NCBI GenBank assembly: GCA_030737835.1
Contig: CM060850.1
Coordinates: 8,127,877-8,191,876, forward strand
DNA length: 64,000 nucleotides
Source: Acorus gramineus
Taxonomy: Eukaryota; Streptophyta; Magnoliopsida; Acorales; Acoraceae
Direction of reading: 5' to 3'
Shown here: in pieces, positions 42,719 through 54,077 of the stretch
How positions within the stretch are numbered: position 1 is the first letter of the stretch
Layout: every line of letters starts with the position of its first letter
The notes under the pieces: model-generated
Seen by the model: only the letters and a program-made list of their open reading frames with translations
What the model was told of the DNA's origin: nothing
Databases searched by the model: none
Translations under genes and position numbers: made by a program

Positions 42719-43008
42719 CTATTTCGACTGGCTTTCTTGTTGGCCTTTCTGGCCTCGGCCACCTCCCGGTTGAACTGTGTTTACAGTCAAGTAGGAGTTG
42801 TTGGGAGGGGCTCTGTCATGAGTCTCATAACTTTCATGGTTCAATTTTGTTGGAGCTCGTGATTCAATTCTTGTGTGACCTCTTGAATCTCATTTTTAAT
42901 CTTGTTTTCTATGGACTTGATAAACTCCTGAAATAAGGAACATTAGAATGATCAATGGAACATAAAACGCACATATATAGAGAGATATATAGAAAGTACA
43001 TGAACCAT
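42719..43008 (-). pseudogene. Small coiled-coil gene, copy A, frameshifted
   Basis: Minus strand. Predicted ATG at 43008-43006 is followed by a donor-like GT, an intron 43005-42928 and an acceptor TTTCAG before 42927. The frame starts EFIKSIENKIKNEIQEVTQE but loses one A in an AAAAA run, so it meets a stop at 42843-42841. The homology with copy B continues in another frame to 42719. Copy A also lacks 6 bp found in copy B. It lies convergent to DUF2431 copy 1 and divergent from DUF2431 copy 2. Confidence 0.6.
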
Positions 43009-43437
43009 AGTCGACGTTGGTCTGTTAGAGAGATATGTTAAGATTGGTGTTTTAGAATTCTCAGAATTTGGCAATGAAGAAATGATGAGAAGGGTGAGAC
43101 TTTTACCATTGTGTGATGCATGGATGGTTTATAAAATTATTATATATATTTATAAAATGATTATGTAGCATCTCCCAATGTTCTCCATTATAATGCACTA
43201 TACATGCACTCACCCCCAATAAAAGTTAAGGTTTCCAAAGCAAATTCCAAGAGTGGGATGCCACTCTCGGGTCCCATTCAACATCAAAGTGTCACATCTC
43301 CATCTCTTCATCTTCCTTCAATTAATCATCCCCATTTAAACATCCAATGCAGTGCTTAGATGTTGTCACACTCACACCTGGAAAACAACACTCAAAATTA
43401 TCTGTTCGAGGCATAAATGGAGGAAAAACATGTTCGC

Positions 43438-43445
43438 TATATAAC
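43438..43445 (+). promoter_or_regulatory. TATA box of DUF2431 copy 2
   Basis: TATATAAC 46 bp upstream of the start codon, in the same context as in copy 1 (41001). Confidence 0.65.
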
Positions 43446-43483
43446 ACATTTTACAGGGCCAATATTTTTCAGGGTTACTCAAA

Positions 43484-44389
43484 ATGGGTGAGCAACTTTT
43501 AACTCCTAAGGATGGCCAGGTTGTGAGGAGCATCAAGCACTACCAAAGTTGTCAAAAAATTTTGTTAGTCGGTGAAGGCGATTTCTCATTTAGCGCATGT
43601 TTGGCAAGGGCTTTCCACTCTGCTTCCAACATAACTGCCACATCACTGGATTCAGAAGGTACATGTCACTTATTTCATTGTGTCATAAGTTAGATGGCCG
43701 ACGTTATAATGAATTGTTCATCCTTGCATTCCATGTCAGAGGACCTAGTGAGTAAACATTGGAGCTCTGCTGCACACATTTTGGAGCTAGCAAGATTGGG
43801 ATGTGAAATCTTGCACGAAATTGATGTCCAACACATGCATGTAAAGCCTTGCTTGATCGGTCGAGAATTTGATCGAATCATCTTCAATTTCCCCCATGCG
43901 GGGCATTTCCAGTTTTACCGTGAACGCGATATGTGGCTCATAGAGTAAGTGTTACATTTTCGATTATTGTCACAAAGCCTGGCATTTCCAAATTACATAT
44001 AACTTTGGTGTGATTTGTGTCTTCATGAACAAAGGCAGCACAAGGAGTTACTGTTAGGCTTCTTCTGTAGTTCGCGCAAGATGCTGAGTGAAACAGGGGA
44101 AGTTCATGTCGTTCATCGTGATGGCGAGCCTTACGATCAATGGGATCTCGAAAAACTGGCAAACAAAGCTGGATTGGTTCTGATAGAGAAGGTTGAATTC
44201 TTGAAGTCACATTATCCAGGTTACCATAACAAGAGGGGTGGGGGGATCAAGAGCAACCAGAAATTCCCCATAGGGGACTGCTATACCTTCAAATTCGCAT
44301 TGCCGAGTTGCTCATCGTCTGAAAATGGAAACTCTGATGAGAGTTCTTTAGGAGTTGTAACTGATGATTTAACAGCTTTGCTTATTTGA
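43484..44389 (+). CDS. DUF2431 (BMT5-like) Rossmann-fold methyltransferase, intact copy
   Basis: Exons 43484-43658, 43740-43944 and 44035-44389, introns of 81 and 90 nt, GT-AG, giving 244 residues. KILLVGEGDFSFSACLARAF (25-44) is the SAM-binding motif I region, TSLDSE the following loop, FDRIIFNFPHAGHF the motif IV region, and PIGDCYTFKF the domain end. A Ser/Asp-rich tail of about 35 residues follows. DUF2431 is the domain of yeast Bmt5, a 25S rRNA uridine-N3 methyltransferase; many plants have expanded families whose substrates are not established. The start is the Met 46 bp after the TATA box and matches copy 1. The exon 2/3 acceptor chosen (ACAAAG/GCAG) keeps the frame; an alternative 4 nt downstream would not. 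Confidence 0.88.
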
Positions 44390-44811
44390 TTTGTGTCAAA
44401 ATGAAAGAAAAGTGGGTGGTCTATGTCTTTTGTTCCCATGAGGGAGTAAATTTTCTCTCCCACCATGAACCAGAATTTTATGTAGCGTTATCATTATTAT
44501 CCAGTTGGTGATATTTTGGGATAAATTAAGCTTGATTGGACTCTTTTGTTTTCTTGAGAATCTTTGGAGTACATACTACTAAAATATATGCTTTGAAAAG
44601 GGTATACATTCTATGTTTCACTGAACCTTCCTATTGAAAGTTGCTGTCACGTACTCATGTGTAGGTTCCAATGGATGATGCATTAGCAGACCACAATCAA
44701 AGAAAGTGATGGAGGAATCAAATAAAAACATGTTGATTTGCCACTTTGTTTACCATATGCGAAACCTATGACTCATTACTGTAAAGTAAGCCTGTCAATC
44801 GGATGGATACG
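44390..44811. other. 3' flank of DUF2431 copy 2
   Basis: The first part is homologous to 41864-42050 (TTTTG-GAATCTTTGG, ATATGCTTTGAA-AGGGT), so the duplication extends downstream of the genes. No other gene. Confidence 0.6.
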
Positions 44812-46030
44812 CAGAGTCGGCCCTGAGCATAGGCAACCAAGGCAATTGCCTAGGCCCCTACATTTGGAGGGCCACTGAATCTTAGAAAAAATATTTATCC
44901 CTAATTTATTAGGATTTTTATTTTGTTATTGTTTTTTGAATATTTATCTTATATTTAAAAACTTATCCATATTTCTAGTTTAGTTGTTTTGTTTCTAATT
45001 AATTGTGATTTGATTTTATCTATTATTTGATTTGATTTATAAAAGTGAAACTTTAGTTTTTTCTTTTTTTATTTATCTTTGGTATTTTTTTGTTATTCTC
45101 TTTCCTGTTTGTTTTGATTTTTTTTTTGTTTTTCATTCCCTATCTTATTAGGGTTTTGTATTTTGTTATTGGTTAAGATTTTATTTATGTGATTTACAAA
45201 AAAAAAAAAAAATTCATATTGGTCGGTTTACACGTTATTTTTCATATCATATTTATTTATATATATTTTCATTTTTTTATTTTTTATGTTTATCTTTTTT
45301 TTTTATATTTTATTCAAAATTTCTGATTTGATTATAATTTATCTTTTATTTAAAAAAAATTCAATATTTTCTCTTTGTATTTTATTTAGTCTTGTTTGTC
45401 CATTTCTATTAGTCTTAGTAGTTAAAAAAATAAAAATAAAAAAATTTCAAATTTTTTATTATAGGAAAAATAAAAAAAATTATTATTTTGAGGGCCCCAT
45501 TTCAAGATTTCTCCTAGGGCCCCATTTTTTTTTAATCACTCTCAGGGCCGGCCTTGTGGATATGGATCGGATATGCTAATATCCATATCCTAATTTTCAG
45601 ATTCGGATACAGATATTAATTTTCGGATTTGGATTCCTTCGGATACAAATCGGATACATATATTTTTCAGATAATTGACATGTTTGAATATTAACATTAA
45701 TTTGGATAATCAAGTGATATTTTAAAGTGACATTAAAATTAAAATTAAAATTGAGATTTTAAGGTTTACTATCTCTTTTAGATATTATACATTGAAAATT
45801 TAATAGTATGATAATATATTATAATATATTATCATTGTGATTAATCATACAAGATAACAATATGAGCAATATATAATACAAATATATATATTTTTATAAT
45901 ATATGTCGGATACGGATATTTTTCGGATCGGATAGACTGATATCCATATCCGCACTCCAGATCTTCGAATATCAGATATTTCTGATTTTTCGGATAGATT
46001 CGGATTCAGATTTTTTTTGGATAATTGAGT
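44792..46030. repeat. GGATAT-type repeat split by a hAT MITE
   Basis: Starts CCTGTCAATCGGATGGATA and, beyond the hAT element (44812-45556), continues as TGGATATGGATCGGATATGC and many variants of TTCGGATACGGATATTTTTCGG. The two sides join sensibly once the hAT element is removed. A related repeat lies at 55345-56700. Confidence 0.6.
44812..45556. mobile_element. hAT-type non-autonomous element
   Basis: 745 bp. Terminal inverted repeats CAGAGTCGGCCCTGAG and CTCAGGGCCGGCCTTG (two mismatches). 8-bp duplication TGGATACG (44804-44811) and TGGATATG (45557-45564), one difference. GGCCC motifs recur inside each end. The body is T-rich with no transposase. TIR type and 8-bp duplication are diagnostic for hAT. 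Confidence 0.88.
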
Positions 46031-46094
46031 GGCTTATTGTAAAGCTTTTCTTGAGTTAGTTTTTATTATCTACACTTGGAAATGAAAAATATTT

Positions 46095-46697
46095 GGATAA
46101 TATTACATCCATCCCCATTTTCAGCCTCAATTCCAGTCTGCATATGTTTCAAATTTTTTAAAAATAATATACTTCATCTAATGAGATACATGCTTTTATA
46201 AAAAAAATGAAACATATACTCCAATGAATTGCATAGATGCATTTATAGAAAATATAAAAAAATTCTTTCAAACATATGCCTTGTTAACATGATCATATGC
46301 GTCGATAGAAATCTATCGACACATTAAGGCTGGAATTGGGGCTGGAAATAGATTTGGGTGTAACAGCGCCCAAAATATTTACAGCCTCATCACAACGGGT
46401 GCTGTTACATCACAACGGGCGCTGTTATACCCAGATCCATTTCCAGCCCCAATTTCAGTCCTATATGCGTCGATAGATTTCTATTAATGCATATGCTCAC
46501 ATTAACAAGGCATATGCTTTAAAAATTATTTTTTATATTTTCTATAAATGCATCCATGCAATTCATTGAAGTATATGCTACATATGTTTTTTATAAAAAC
46601 ATGTACCTCATTAAATAAGATATACTATTTTTAAAAAATTCGAAACATATGTACACTGAAATTGTTCCTAGAAATGGGGTTGGATGTACCATTATCC
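46095..46697. mobile_element. Fold-back element: head-to-head dimer of a 9-bp-TSD MITE
   Basis: Two arms of about 275 bp (46095-46370 and 46425-46697) are near-complete inverted copies, joined by about 50 bp rich in GCTGTTA/CAACGGG. The left arm starts GGATAATATTACATCC and ends GGGTGTAACAGCGCCC. Single copies of the same unit occur at 59091-59373, 60233-60513 and 60708-60974. If transcribed it would make a long hairpin. Confidence 0.8.
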
Positions 46698-46714
46698 CAT
46701 CACATATGGTTTCT

Positions 46715-47200
46715 CGAAAACTGAAAAAATTAGGTGGGGACCTAGGCAAATCCTAAAATGGGGGCCCATATTTTTACAAAGATGTTCTGTAATTATCATT
46801 ACATAATTTTTTATATAACTGATTTCCATAAAAAGTAATCCCACTAAAATGAAAACAAATAAATATAAATAATAAATAAAATAAAAAATGGATACAAATA
46901 AAAAAAACGTAAAAATAAAAAATAAAAAACAAGAAAACTATCATGATCCAATAGGATTATATTCTATTTAAGTTAAATAATTTATAAAGTAAAATTTTAA
47001 TAAAATTGAAAAAGAGATATTAAATAACAAACAAAAATTAAAGAAGAGAATAAAAAGAAAGGGTAGGTTTCTAAACTAATTAAAAAGTTGAAAAAAAGAG
47101 TCCAGTTAAATATAAAAAAGATAATTTTTTTGGGGATTTGAGAGTCCTCCATGGGTGGAGGCCTTGGCAATTATCGACCTTGCAAGCACCGTTTTGATGT
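46715..47200. mobile_element. Degenerate hAT-type MITE remnant
   Basis: GTGGGGACCTAGGCAAATCC-AAAATGGGGGCCC at the left and GAGTCCTCCATGGGTGGAGGCCTTGGCAATTATCGACC at the right, around an A-rich body, echo the ends of the hAT element at 44812. Exact ends are lost. Confidence 0.45.
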
Positions 47201-48024
47201 TGTTATGGTAGTTGGTATCAACAATGCTATGTTTTTTTTTTCTCTTATCTCCTCTCAAACTCAAGAACTGTTTCCCTTAACATGTCCTTGAAAGTCTAAG
47301 GACTAGTTTAGCAAAGGGTTAAAGTTTTGATCGAGAATAAGTTGTCTTAATTTTAAAAGATAAAAAATCCATCAATTTTGTTTATATTTACATTTGTCAA
47401 AATTATGATAAAAAGTGGAGATAAATGTTATCTTAACATTTAGATGGAACAAAATATCCCCATTTTTATTTCAAAATTTGGACAACTGTCCGCAGTTTAT
47501 TTTTTTTATTTTTTTATATCAAATGGGGATAAACTGTCTTTTCACTCATTTATCCTTATAATTATCCCTTATTCACCATTTATTCCTTTGTGAAATCTGT
47601 CCTAAATGACCACCATGATGTTGTGCTAAACTACATTATGGTCTCCAAAGCCTGCTATAATGGAAATAACACATCATCCATTTGTCCAAAGGCACAGTCA
47701 ACAAGTTATTTAACATTATAATATACAATTTCTTTTTTGGACAACTGTGATATATGTGTTATTTCCTTGAACATTCATTTCAACAAATATATATTTCTTG
47801 CTTGTACGTACAACATGATCTAAAGTAAATCACGCAACTTATAGGACCAATTAAGAACCAAAACCAAACACATGGTTGGCAAAAATCAGCCATACAATTC
47901 AAGTTTGAATCTTGTTCTACAATTCTTCAAATGATGTATGGGAATGAACAAGAACAAATAAAACTTGAAACCAATCAATCAAACATATATGCCAAAATTC
48001 ATCTAGAAAAGATAATCAAACATA
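47201..48024. other. Spacer, partly duplicated 3' flank of the coiled-coil gene
   Basis: AT-rich. From about 47730 it resembles 42340-42700 (ACAATTG-GATG..TGTTATTTCC-TGAACATTCAT and TTGAA-TTGTT-TACA), the 3' flank of copy A. No gene. Confidence 0.55.
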
Positions 48025-48323
48025 CTATTTCGACTGGCTTTCTTGTTGGCCTTTCTGGTCTCGGCCACCGCCCTGTTGAACTGTGTTTACAGGCAAAGTC
48101 AAGTAGGAGTTGTTGGGAGGGGCTCTGTCATGAATCTCATAACTTTCATGGTTCAATTTTTGTTGCAGCTGATGATTCAATTCTTGTGCAACCTCTTGAA
48201 TCTCATCCTTAATCTTGTTCTCTATGGACTTGATAAATTCCTGAAATAAGAAACATAAGAATGATCAATGGACATACAACACACATAGATAGATAGAGAG
48301 AGAGAAAGAGAGATTCGAACCAT
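48025..48323 (-). CDS. Small predicted coiled-coil protein, copy B
   Basis: Not recognised. Predicted exons: ATG at 48323-48321 and 48240-48025, split by an 80-nt GT-AG intron (ATG/GTTCGA; TTTCAG/GAA), giving 72 residues. Residues 2-32 are charged and helical with heptad-like I/L/V spacing (EFIKSIENKIKDEIQEVAQE), suggesting a coiled coil. Residues 33-72 are polar and end in a Gln/Ser/Lys-rich tail (GGGRDQKGQQESQSK). The gene is duplicated at 42719-43008, where the acceptor, the ATG/GT junction and the exon are all conserved. Conservation of the splice acceptor and coding frame supports a real gene, but the first exon contributing only Met is a weak point; a longer upstream exon is possible. 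Confidence 0.5.
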
Positions 48324-49709
48324 GGTTGATGTTAGTCTGTTAGAGAGAGTTGTCAAGCTTTGTGTTTTAGAATTCTCAGAATTTGGCAATGAAGAAAAGA
48401 TGTGAAGGGTGGGACTTGTATCATAGCAGACATGCTTTTTGTAATGAATATTTTTCACATGGAGTTGAAAGAGTCTTTGATAATGATGGTCATAGTGGTA
48501 GGGTATCCAATTAAATACTTTGGAAAAGATAACATAATATAAAAAGACTGATGATTCAAATACTTTATTGCATAAATAACCTTTAAAAAAATCTCATTTG
48601 TCAAAATACCCTTCACAAATTACTATAGCCACATATCATCCCTCAAAAGGGCATAAGTGGTAAATTAGTGTCTTTTGAGGGCATTTCTGTAAAATTCTAA
48701 ATATCTATAATGTGCATAAATATCTTTTAAAATGTCATTCAATCACAATTTTAACTTTTTAGAGGGATATTAGCAGTAATTGAATTTCAAGAGATTGTTA
48801 AGATAATATAGGACTGTTTGAAGGGTATAAATGCAAAAAATCCTAATAAATTTCTTGCAAGGTCTTTAAAGAGTTACTTGTCCAGGCTGTCTAAATGAAG
48901 AGAGGGGTTGTGGGAGTTGAAGATATATGACAGGTCAAACTCGGCCAAATTTGGTGATCAAAATTCTAACTATTTCAAATATTGTGACATCACAGTAGAA
49001 AATATTGATAGGTAGCCCAAAATCTTCACTGAAGACGTCTTTCTTTATTGAAGAATATGAGATTAATAAATCACAAATGATCTGTCCTACATCAAGTACT
49101 GTTGTATATAAAATAACAAAAATGGGATAACTTTGCTAGAAAATTATTAGAAAGAACTTGCTCAACTTCCAAGAAACATTTTGTTATTTTTGAAGCAATA
49201 GTTATGCATGAACAAAGAGTTGGAACAAGTCATTTGTTTTTTAGTGTAACTCCGTGTATACTTCACTTTTCATAATAATATATACCGATGGACCAGTTTG
49301 TTTGTTTGTTTGTTTTTTTTAGAACTTTGTGTATTTTTTCGTAATAGTATATACATTAATGGACGAGTGTTTTTTTTTTTTTTTTTTTAAAGAAAACCGG
49401 TGAGTGATGCGAAAAGAGCTGCAGACAGGGATAAACATATTATTTTCCTATGGTTAAAGTGATTCAAGCCCATCATCAGATGAGTCTATAGTACATAATT
49501 CAAAGAAGGTTCACATGTTTAATTATTGAGAACATTTGAATTCCGTGATCATCCACATATAAGTTTTAAACATACACATGAGTTCAAACTAATTCGGAAA
49601 ACCAATTCGATCATAAATATCTGGCATTCAGCAACTGCAGGTCTCTGATTCTCCTCTTCTTCCAAAACAGAGCTGCTCTGCTTAGGATGGTCTCTGCTTT
49701 TGATTTCCC
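48324..49709. other. Intergenic DNA with a probable degenerate MITE
   Basis: The 5' flank of the coiled-coil gene to about 48480, then AT-rich DNA. 48540-48860 has the repeated CCCTTCA / TTTTGAGGG style of a decayed inverted-repeat element (AATACCCTTCAC, GAAGGGTATAAATGC). TTTG repeats near 49300. No gene. Confidence 0.5.
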
Positions 49710-50690
49710 TTAAAGCCAATTAAATTTATTTTTTAATTTGCGTAGTCGATCAAACACCTGGAACAAAAAAAAAAAAGAGAAAAAAAATGATACTTGAATA
49801 TCCAAAATTGAAATAATGATGAAAAAACAGATGCATGAAATCTCTTAGGTTATTGATGCACAGGGTTTGTGGGCTATTTTGTACACAAGGTTTCAAGAAG
49901 GCTCATGTGACTTCCATCTGGATTAACTAAAGAAATCAAATTTAAATTTTTTCAGATTACCATAGGAGGAAGACATCTAAATAAGTTGTGCATTGACAGA
50001 TGGTGACTAGCTACTTCAATGATCATGCATTAATTGTTTTGAAAAATTCAAGGCACATAAGAATAACAAATTTGACATACTATGGGCCAGTTTGGTAACT
50101 TTATAACTCAAAAGAAGAATTGTTCTTTCCTACGAATCAAGTTCTGGTAGATTACGTGGAAGGAAAAATTTGACTTCAAATGTCTAGGAATGAACACATG
50201 AATGGAGGATTTCAAATGCAATGGGTGTTTTAGCATAATAAAAATGAGAAAGCATATCAAACTGACCCAAGTAAAATCAAAAGGGGAAAACAGAGAACAA
50301 GAGCTCACCGTAATTCCAGAATGTTTGTAGAGGATTTCATTACACCACTGCCCATTGTGCCAGTAGTACTTATATATGACCTGGATGTTCTTTACACCTT
50401 TAGAATTGCGTACTTTGTCTTCGAATTGGTCGGGCATATTGAACAAGTTCAGCTCTTTGAGGTGTGCGATGCCCAACGGGACCTCCACCAACTGCGGGCA
50501 ACGCTTGATGGACATTGTTTGAAGGCTAACCATCGCTCCCCTTCCAATCTTCACAATCTCGAATTCACTCAACTGGTCTATCACTAGCACCTTGAGCTTC
50601 TTAAAACCTCCTCCACCACAACACAATTCTTTCCCACCATAAGCCAGTAGAAGTACTAGTTCTTCTAAATTTGGCAACCATTGATAGTTG
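49710..50690 (-). pseudogene. CC-NBS-LRR resistance gene: C-terminal LRR fragment
   Basis: Exon 50690-50309 encodes LPNLEELVLLLAYG, FKKLKVLVIDQLSEF, AMVSLQTMSIKRCPQLVEVP.GI.HLKELNLFNMP and VKNIQVIYKYYW, the typical last repeats and end of RPM1-like CC-NBS-LRR proteins. A GT-AG intron (50308-49758) is followed by a 16-codon terminal exon, 49757-49710, ending in a stop. Upstream of 50690 the frame is closed by a stop and repeat DNA. The NB-ARC domain is absent, so the gene is a relic. The matching CC fragment lies at 54498-54692 in the same orientation. Confidence 0.78.
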
Positions 50691-50704
50691 ATTTAAAAAA
50701 GTAA

Positions 50705-50880
50705 AAAAAATAATGATAGTTGATTTGACATGTGATTTATAAGAGATGATGACAGTTGATTTGACAGTGGGCCTACATATTCTTTGGGTAGAATAACATA
50801 TGATAACTTTAATTCCAGGGGTTGATTAGAATCCATATACTTACTTTATACCAGTTTATTCTGACATACTTTATTAGGAG
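50705..50880. repeat. Dispersed repeat, second copy of 40-190
   Basis: Colinear with the window start (TTTATAAGAGATGATGACAG, AATTCCAGGGGTTGATTAG, CTTTATACCAG). It marks the breakpoint of the NBS-LRR gene. No gene up to 51478. Confidence 0.5.
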
Positions 50881-51478
50881 TTACCCGGGGCAAACAAACG
50901 CACCAAAATTCTTATCCAGGGTTATCCAGGGTCTTATACCCAAAACAAACGAAGGCTTAGAGTATAAAATTCTTACCCAAAAAAACCACTAAAATCCACA
51001 AAAAAAAAAAAAACAAAATAATCGTACATGGAATCTCCTCAAGAAGTCGTAAGATTTGCGAGGTTTGACTCTTTAGATTTTTTTTTGTAGGCTTGAAGGA
51101 CGTGGTGGATCAACTAAAGAAAAAGAGGGGAAGAAAGCCATGGAGAAACCCTATAAAAGTTTGTTAGAGAGAGAAGGGAGAGTCGGGTGAGACTCTTAGA
51201 TTTATGTTAAATCTGAAAAATTAAAAAGTTTAGAAATGTTGACACCTTTGGATTGATGGATTTTTAATCATCCAATAGAAGAGAGAATTGAAAAAAAAAA
51301 ACGGCCCTGTGTTAAAATGTTGGATGATTAGGTTTGTAGCTAGTGGACTGTTAGGTTTACATGCTATTGCTTATTATTATTTAGGCAATTGGACCCAGAG
51401 CCGGGTCTGCTAGGTGCCTAGGGCTCCCCCACCTGGGTAGGATTCCTGCATCCAATATAATAATTCCTTTTTAGAAAA

Positions 51479-52541
51479 GGGTTAAAGACATTTAAGTCCC
51501 TACAAACATGGAAAAACCCATATAAGTCCCTACAAACATGGGAAAACTCATATAAGTCCCTACTAAAATTGGGACAGACGTACGAGTCCCTGAAAACTCA
51601 AAAAAACCCAATTATCATCCCTGAGTTAAATTTTCATCTAAACATAACGGAATATTCCCAGAATATTCCATCACATATAATTGCGTAGACATTGAAGTCC
51701 TTATAAACAGTCATAAAGACAAATTAGTCCCTGCAAAAGATAAAATTGCCCCTCAAAGACTTTTACATTAAATTGTGTACACATTGTATTCCCTATAAAC
51801 AATCATAAAGACAAATTAATCCCTGCAAAAGACAAAATTGCCCCTGAAAAGATTTTTACATTTAATTAGATAGACATTACAATCCTTATAAATAATCGTA
51901 AAGACAAAATGGTCCCTGTAAAAGACAAAAATGCCCGTGAAGAATGCATTCTACCGGTTAAATTATTGTTTTTACATCCAAATTGTGATATTCAAGTGGA
52001 GTGTGATTGATAGGATAGAAGATGAAAAAATAAATAAATAAATTATATTATTTGTCTTTATGATTGTTTATAAGAACTGCAATATCTACACAATTAAATG
52101 TAAAAATCCTTCAAGGGTATTTTTGTCTTTTACAGAGACTAATTTGTCTTTACGATTGTTTATAAATACTGTAATGTCTATTCAATTAAATGTAAAAGTC
52201 TTTCAGGGACAATTTTGTCATTTGCGATGACTAATTTGTTTTTATGATTATTTATAGGGACTGCAAAGTGTATACAATTTAATGTAAAAGTCTTTTAGGG
52301 ACAATTTTATCTTTTGCAGAGATAAATTTGTCTTTATGACTGTTTATAAGGACTTCAATGTATACATAATTATATGTGATGGAATATTCTGATAATATTC
52401 CATTAAGTTTGGATGAAAATTTAACTCAGGGATGATAATTGGATTTTTCTGAGTTTTCAGGGACTCGTACATCTGTCCCAATTTTAATAGGGACTTATAT
52501 CAGTTTTCCTATGTTTGTAGGGACTCAGATGTCTTTAGTCG
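51479..52541. mobile_element. Mutator-type MITE (family B), long inverted arms
   Basis: 1,063 bp with an exact 9-bp duplication, TTTAGAAAA (51470-51478 and 52542-52550). Arms of more than 200 bp: left GGGTTAAAGACATTTAAGTCCC..., right ...GGGACTCAGATGTCTTTAGTCG. Internally, a unit of about 85 bp (AATTAGTCCCTGCAAAAGA-AAAATTGCCCC) repeats three times on the left and inverted on the right. No coding capacity. Confidence 0.9.
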
Positions 52542-52672
52542 TTTAGAAAAATGTGTTGCTATGCGTCAAATTTTTTGTGCGTGAATTAACACGAGACTCA
52601 TTTTTGGAGTTCGCCTATGCCTAGCTAAATAAACCTACTCGAACTCCACAGGCTTCTTCAATTGAACTATGG

Positions 52673-52847
52673 GGATGCTTTGGGTTCGACTCCTAATGAT
52701 GACAAGAGGTAAAAAAGGCAAGGAAAACCAACCATGTAGGCTGTGTATTTGTGGGCTTTGCCCACTGGTTCATCTGGGTCTTTAGCCCAGGTCTCTATAG
52801 TTTTCCCTGTCTAGGCCTTGTACACCAAAAAAACAAAAAAAATATAT
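52673..52847 (+). mobile_element. SINE-like retroposon with 12-bp target duplication
   Basis: Exact duplication ATTGAACTATGG at 52661-52672 and 52848-52859. Near its 5' end is GGGTTCGACTCC, a consensus-quality pol III box B, but box A is missing, so it is 5'-truncated or started internally. The body has GGGCTTTGCCC and GGTCTTTAGCCC-type short palindromes, and it ends in an A-rich tail. Confidence 0.7.
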
Positions 52848-53260
52848 ATTGAACTATGGATCCAAGTATCTTCCTATCCTATTTTGACCTACCAAAGACC
52901 AAAGGTATCCCACTTACTACATTCATTTGAACTAAACACCTCAATTGAAGACTACAGATAAATAATTGAGGTGCTATGTTAACTTCAAAAATCTTCCCAC
53001 CAGAGCAAAATAAATAAATAAATAAAGTGGCTCAAGGTGACGTGGTTTCCACCAATACATTAATTAGGTATGGCCAATGGACTTCAATACAAGCAACAAA
53101 ACTATATATTAATAGCTTCAACTAAGTCCTTAAACTTCAAATTTTTTTATGACATTCCTTACCATCAATTTAAAATACACATTTAATAGCTTTAGATAGT
53201 TCTGAAAAAAAAAAATCTAAGAGGCAGCCTCGTATAGATTAAGGGAAACCTTATTGATTA

Positions 53261-54077
53261 GGGAAAACTAGATAAAATTCCATGAAAAGTTAGCTAAATT
53301 GGTTTTAGTGTATGTAAAATTAAAAAATCACCATAATTCTCTATGTTATTAGAAAATTATCATTTCATTCCCTACAGTTACCCCCAACTGACCAGGTACA
53401 TGGTTAACCCTAACTACACATTAAAAGTTATCAGAATGCCCATACCACCTTAAAAATTCGATATAGCTCCCTATAAACTTATGAAAATCAGAAAAGATTC
53501 TTATAAAATCGATAAATCTTCTCAGATTGCTATCTTATTAGACAATATTTATTTTAGTCCCTACCGAAATCAAAACTAACTAGATATATAGTTGACTCTA
53601 ACCATACATAATAAATTACCATAATACTCTTTTAAATTTATTTGATAAATTACTGTGATACACTAATCAGATTTATGGTTGACTTTAAAAGAATTTACTG
53701 ATTTTAGAGGGAACTTTTTCGATTTTCAAAAGTTTTCAATGAGTTATATCGATTTTTTCCTTTTTTTCTTATACTATTGGTGATTATAGGATATTAGGAT
53801 AGCAGAAGAATTATCAGAAAATGGCAAATGCATTTTTGTTATCAAAATGATTAAATCAGATTTTTCATATTTTGTAGAGACTTATTTGAATGTCAATTAT
53901 TGGAGCTTCGTTTAGTAAACAGAATATTATTGGAATATTCCCTAAAACTGAAGAAAAATTAACTCATGGACTAAATCTGTAAACCATGCATACTTTTTGG
54001 GGATCTATGATTATTTTCTAATTTTTAGGCTAAAATCGATTTAGTTAACTTGTAAGGGAGTTATATCGATTTTTTCC
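53261..54077. mobile_element. Mutator-type MITE (family C)
   Basis: 817 bp with an exact 9-bp duplication, TATTGATTA (53252-53260 and 54078-54086). The left arm begins GGGAAAACTAGATAAAATTCC and includes AGTTAGCTAAATTGGTTTTAG. The right arm inverse ends CTCCCTTACAAGTTAACTAA. Inside, ATAACTCC-ATCGATTTT-type units repeat. No coding capacity. It lies between the two parts of the NBS-LRR relic. Confidence 0.88.
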
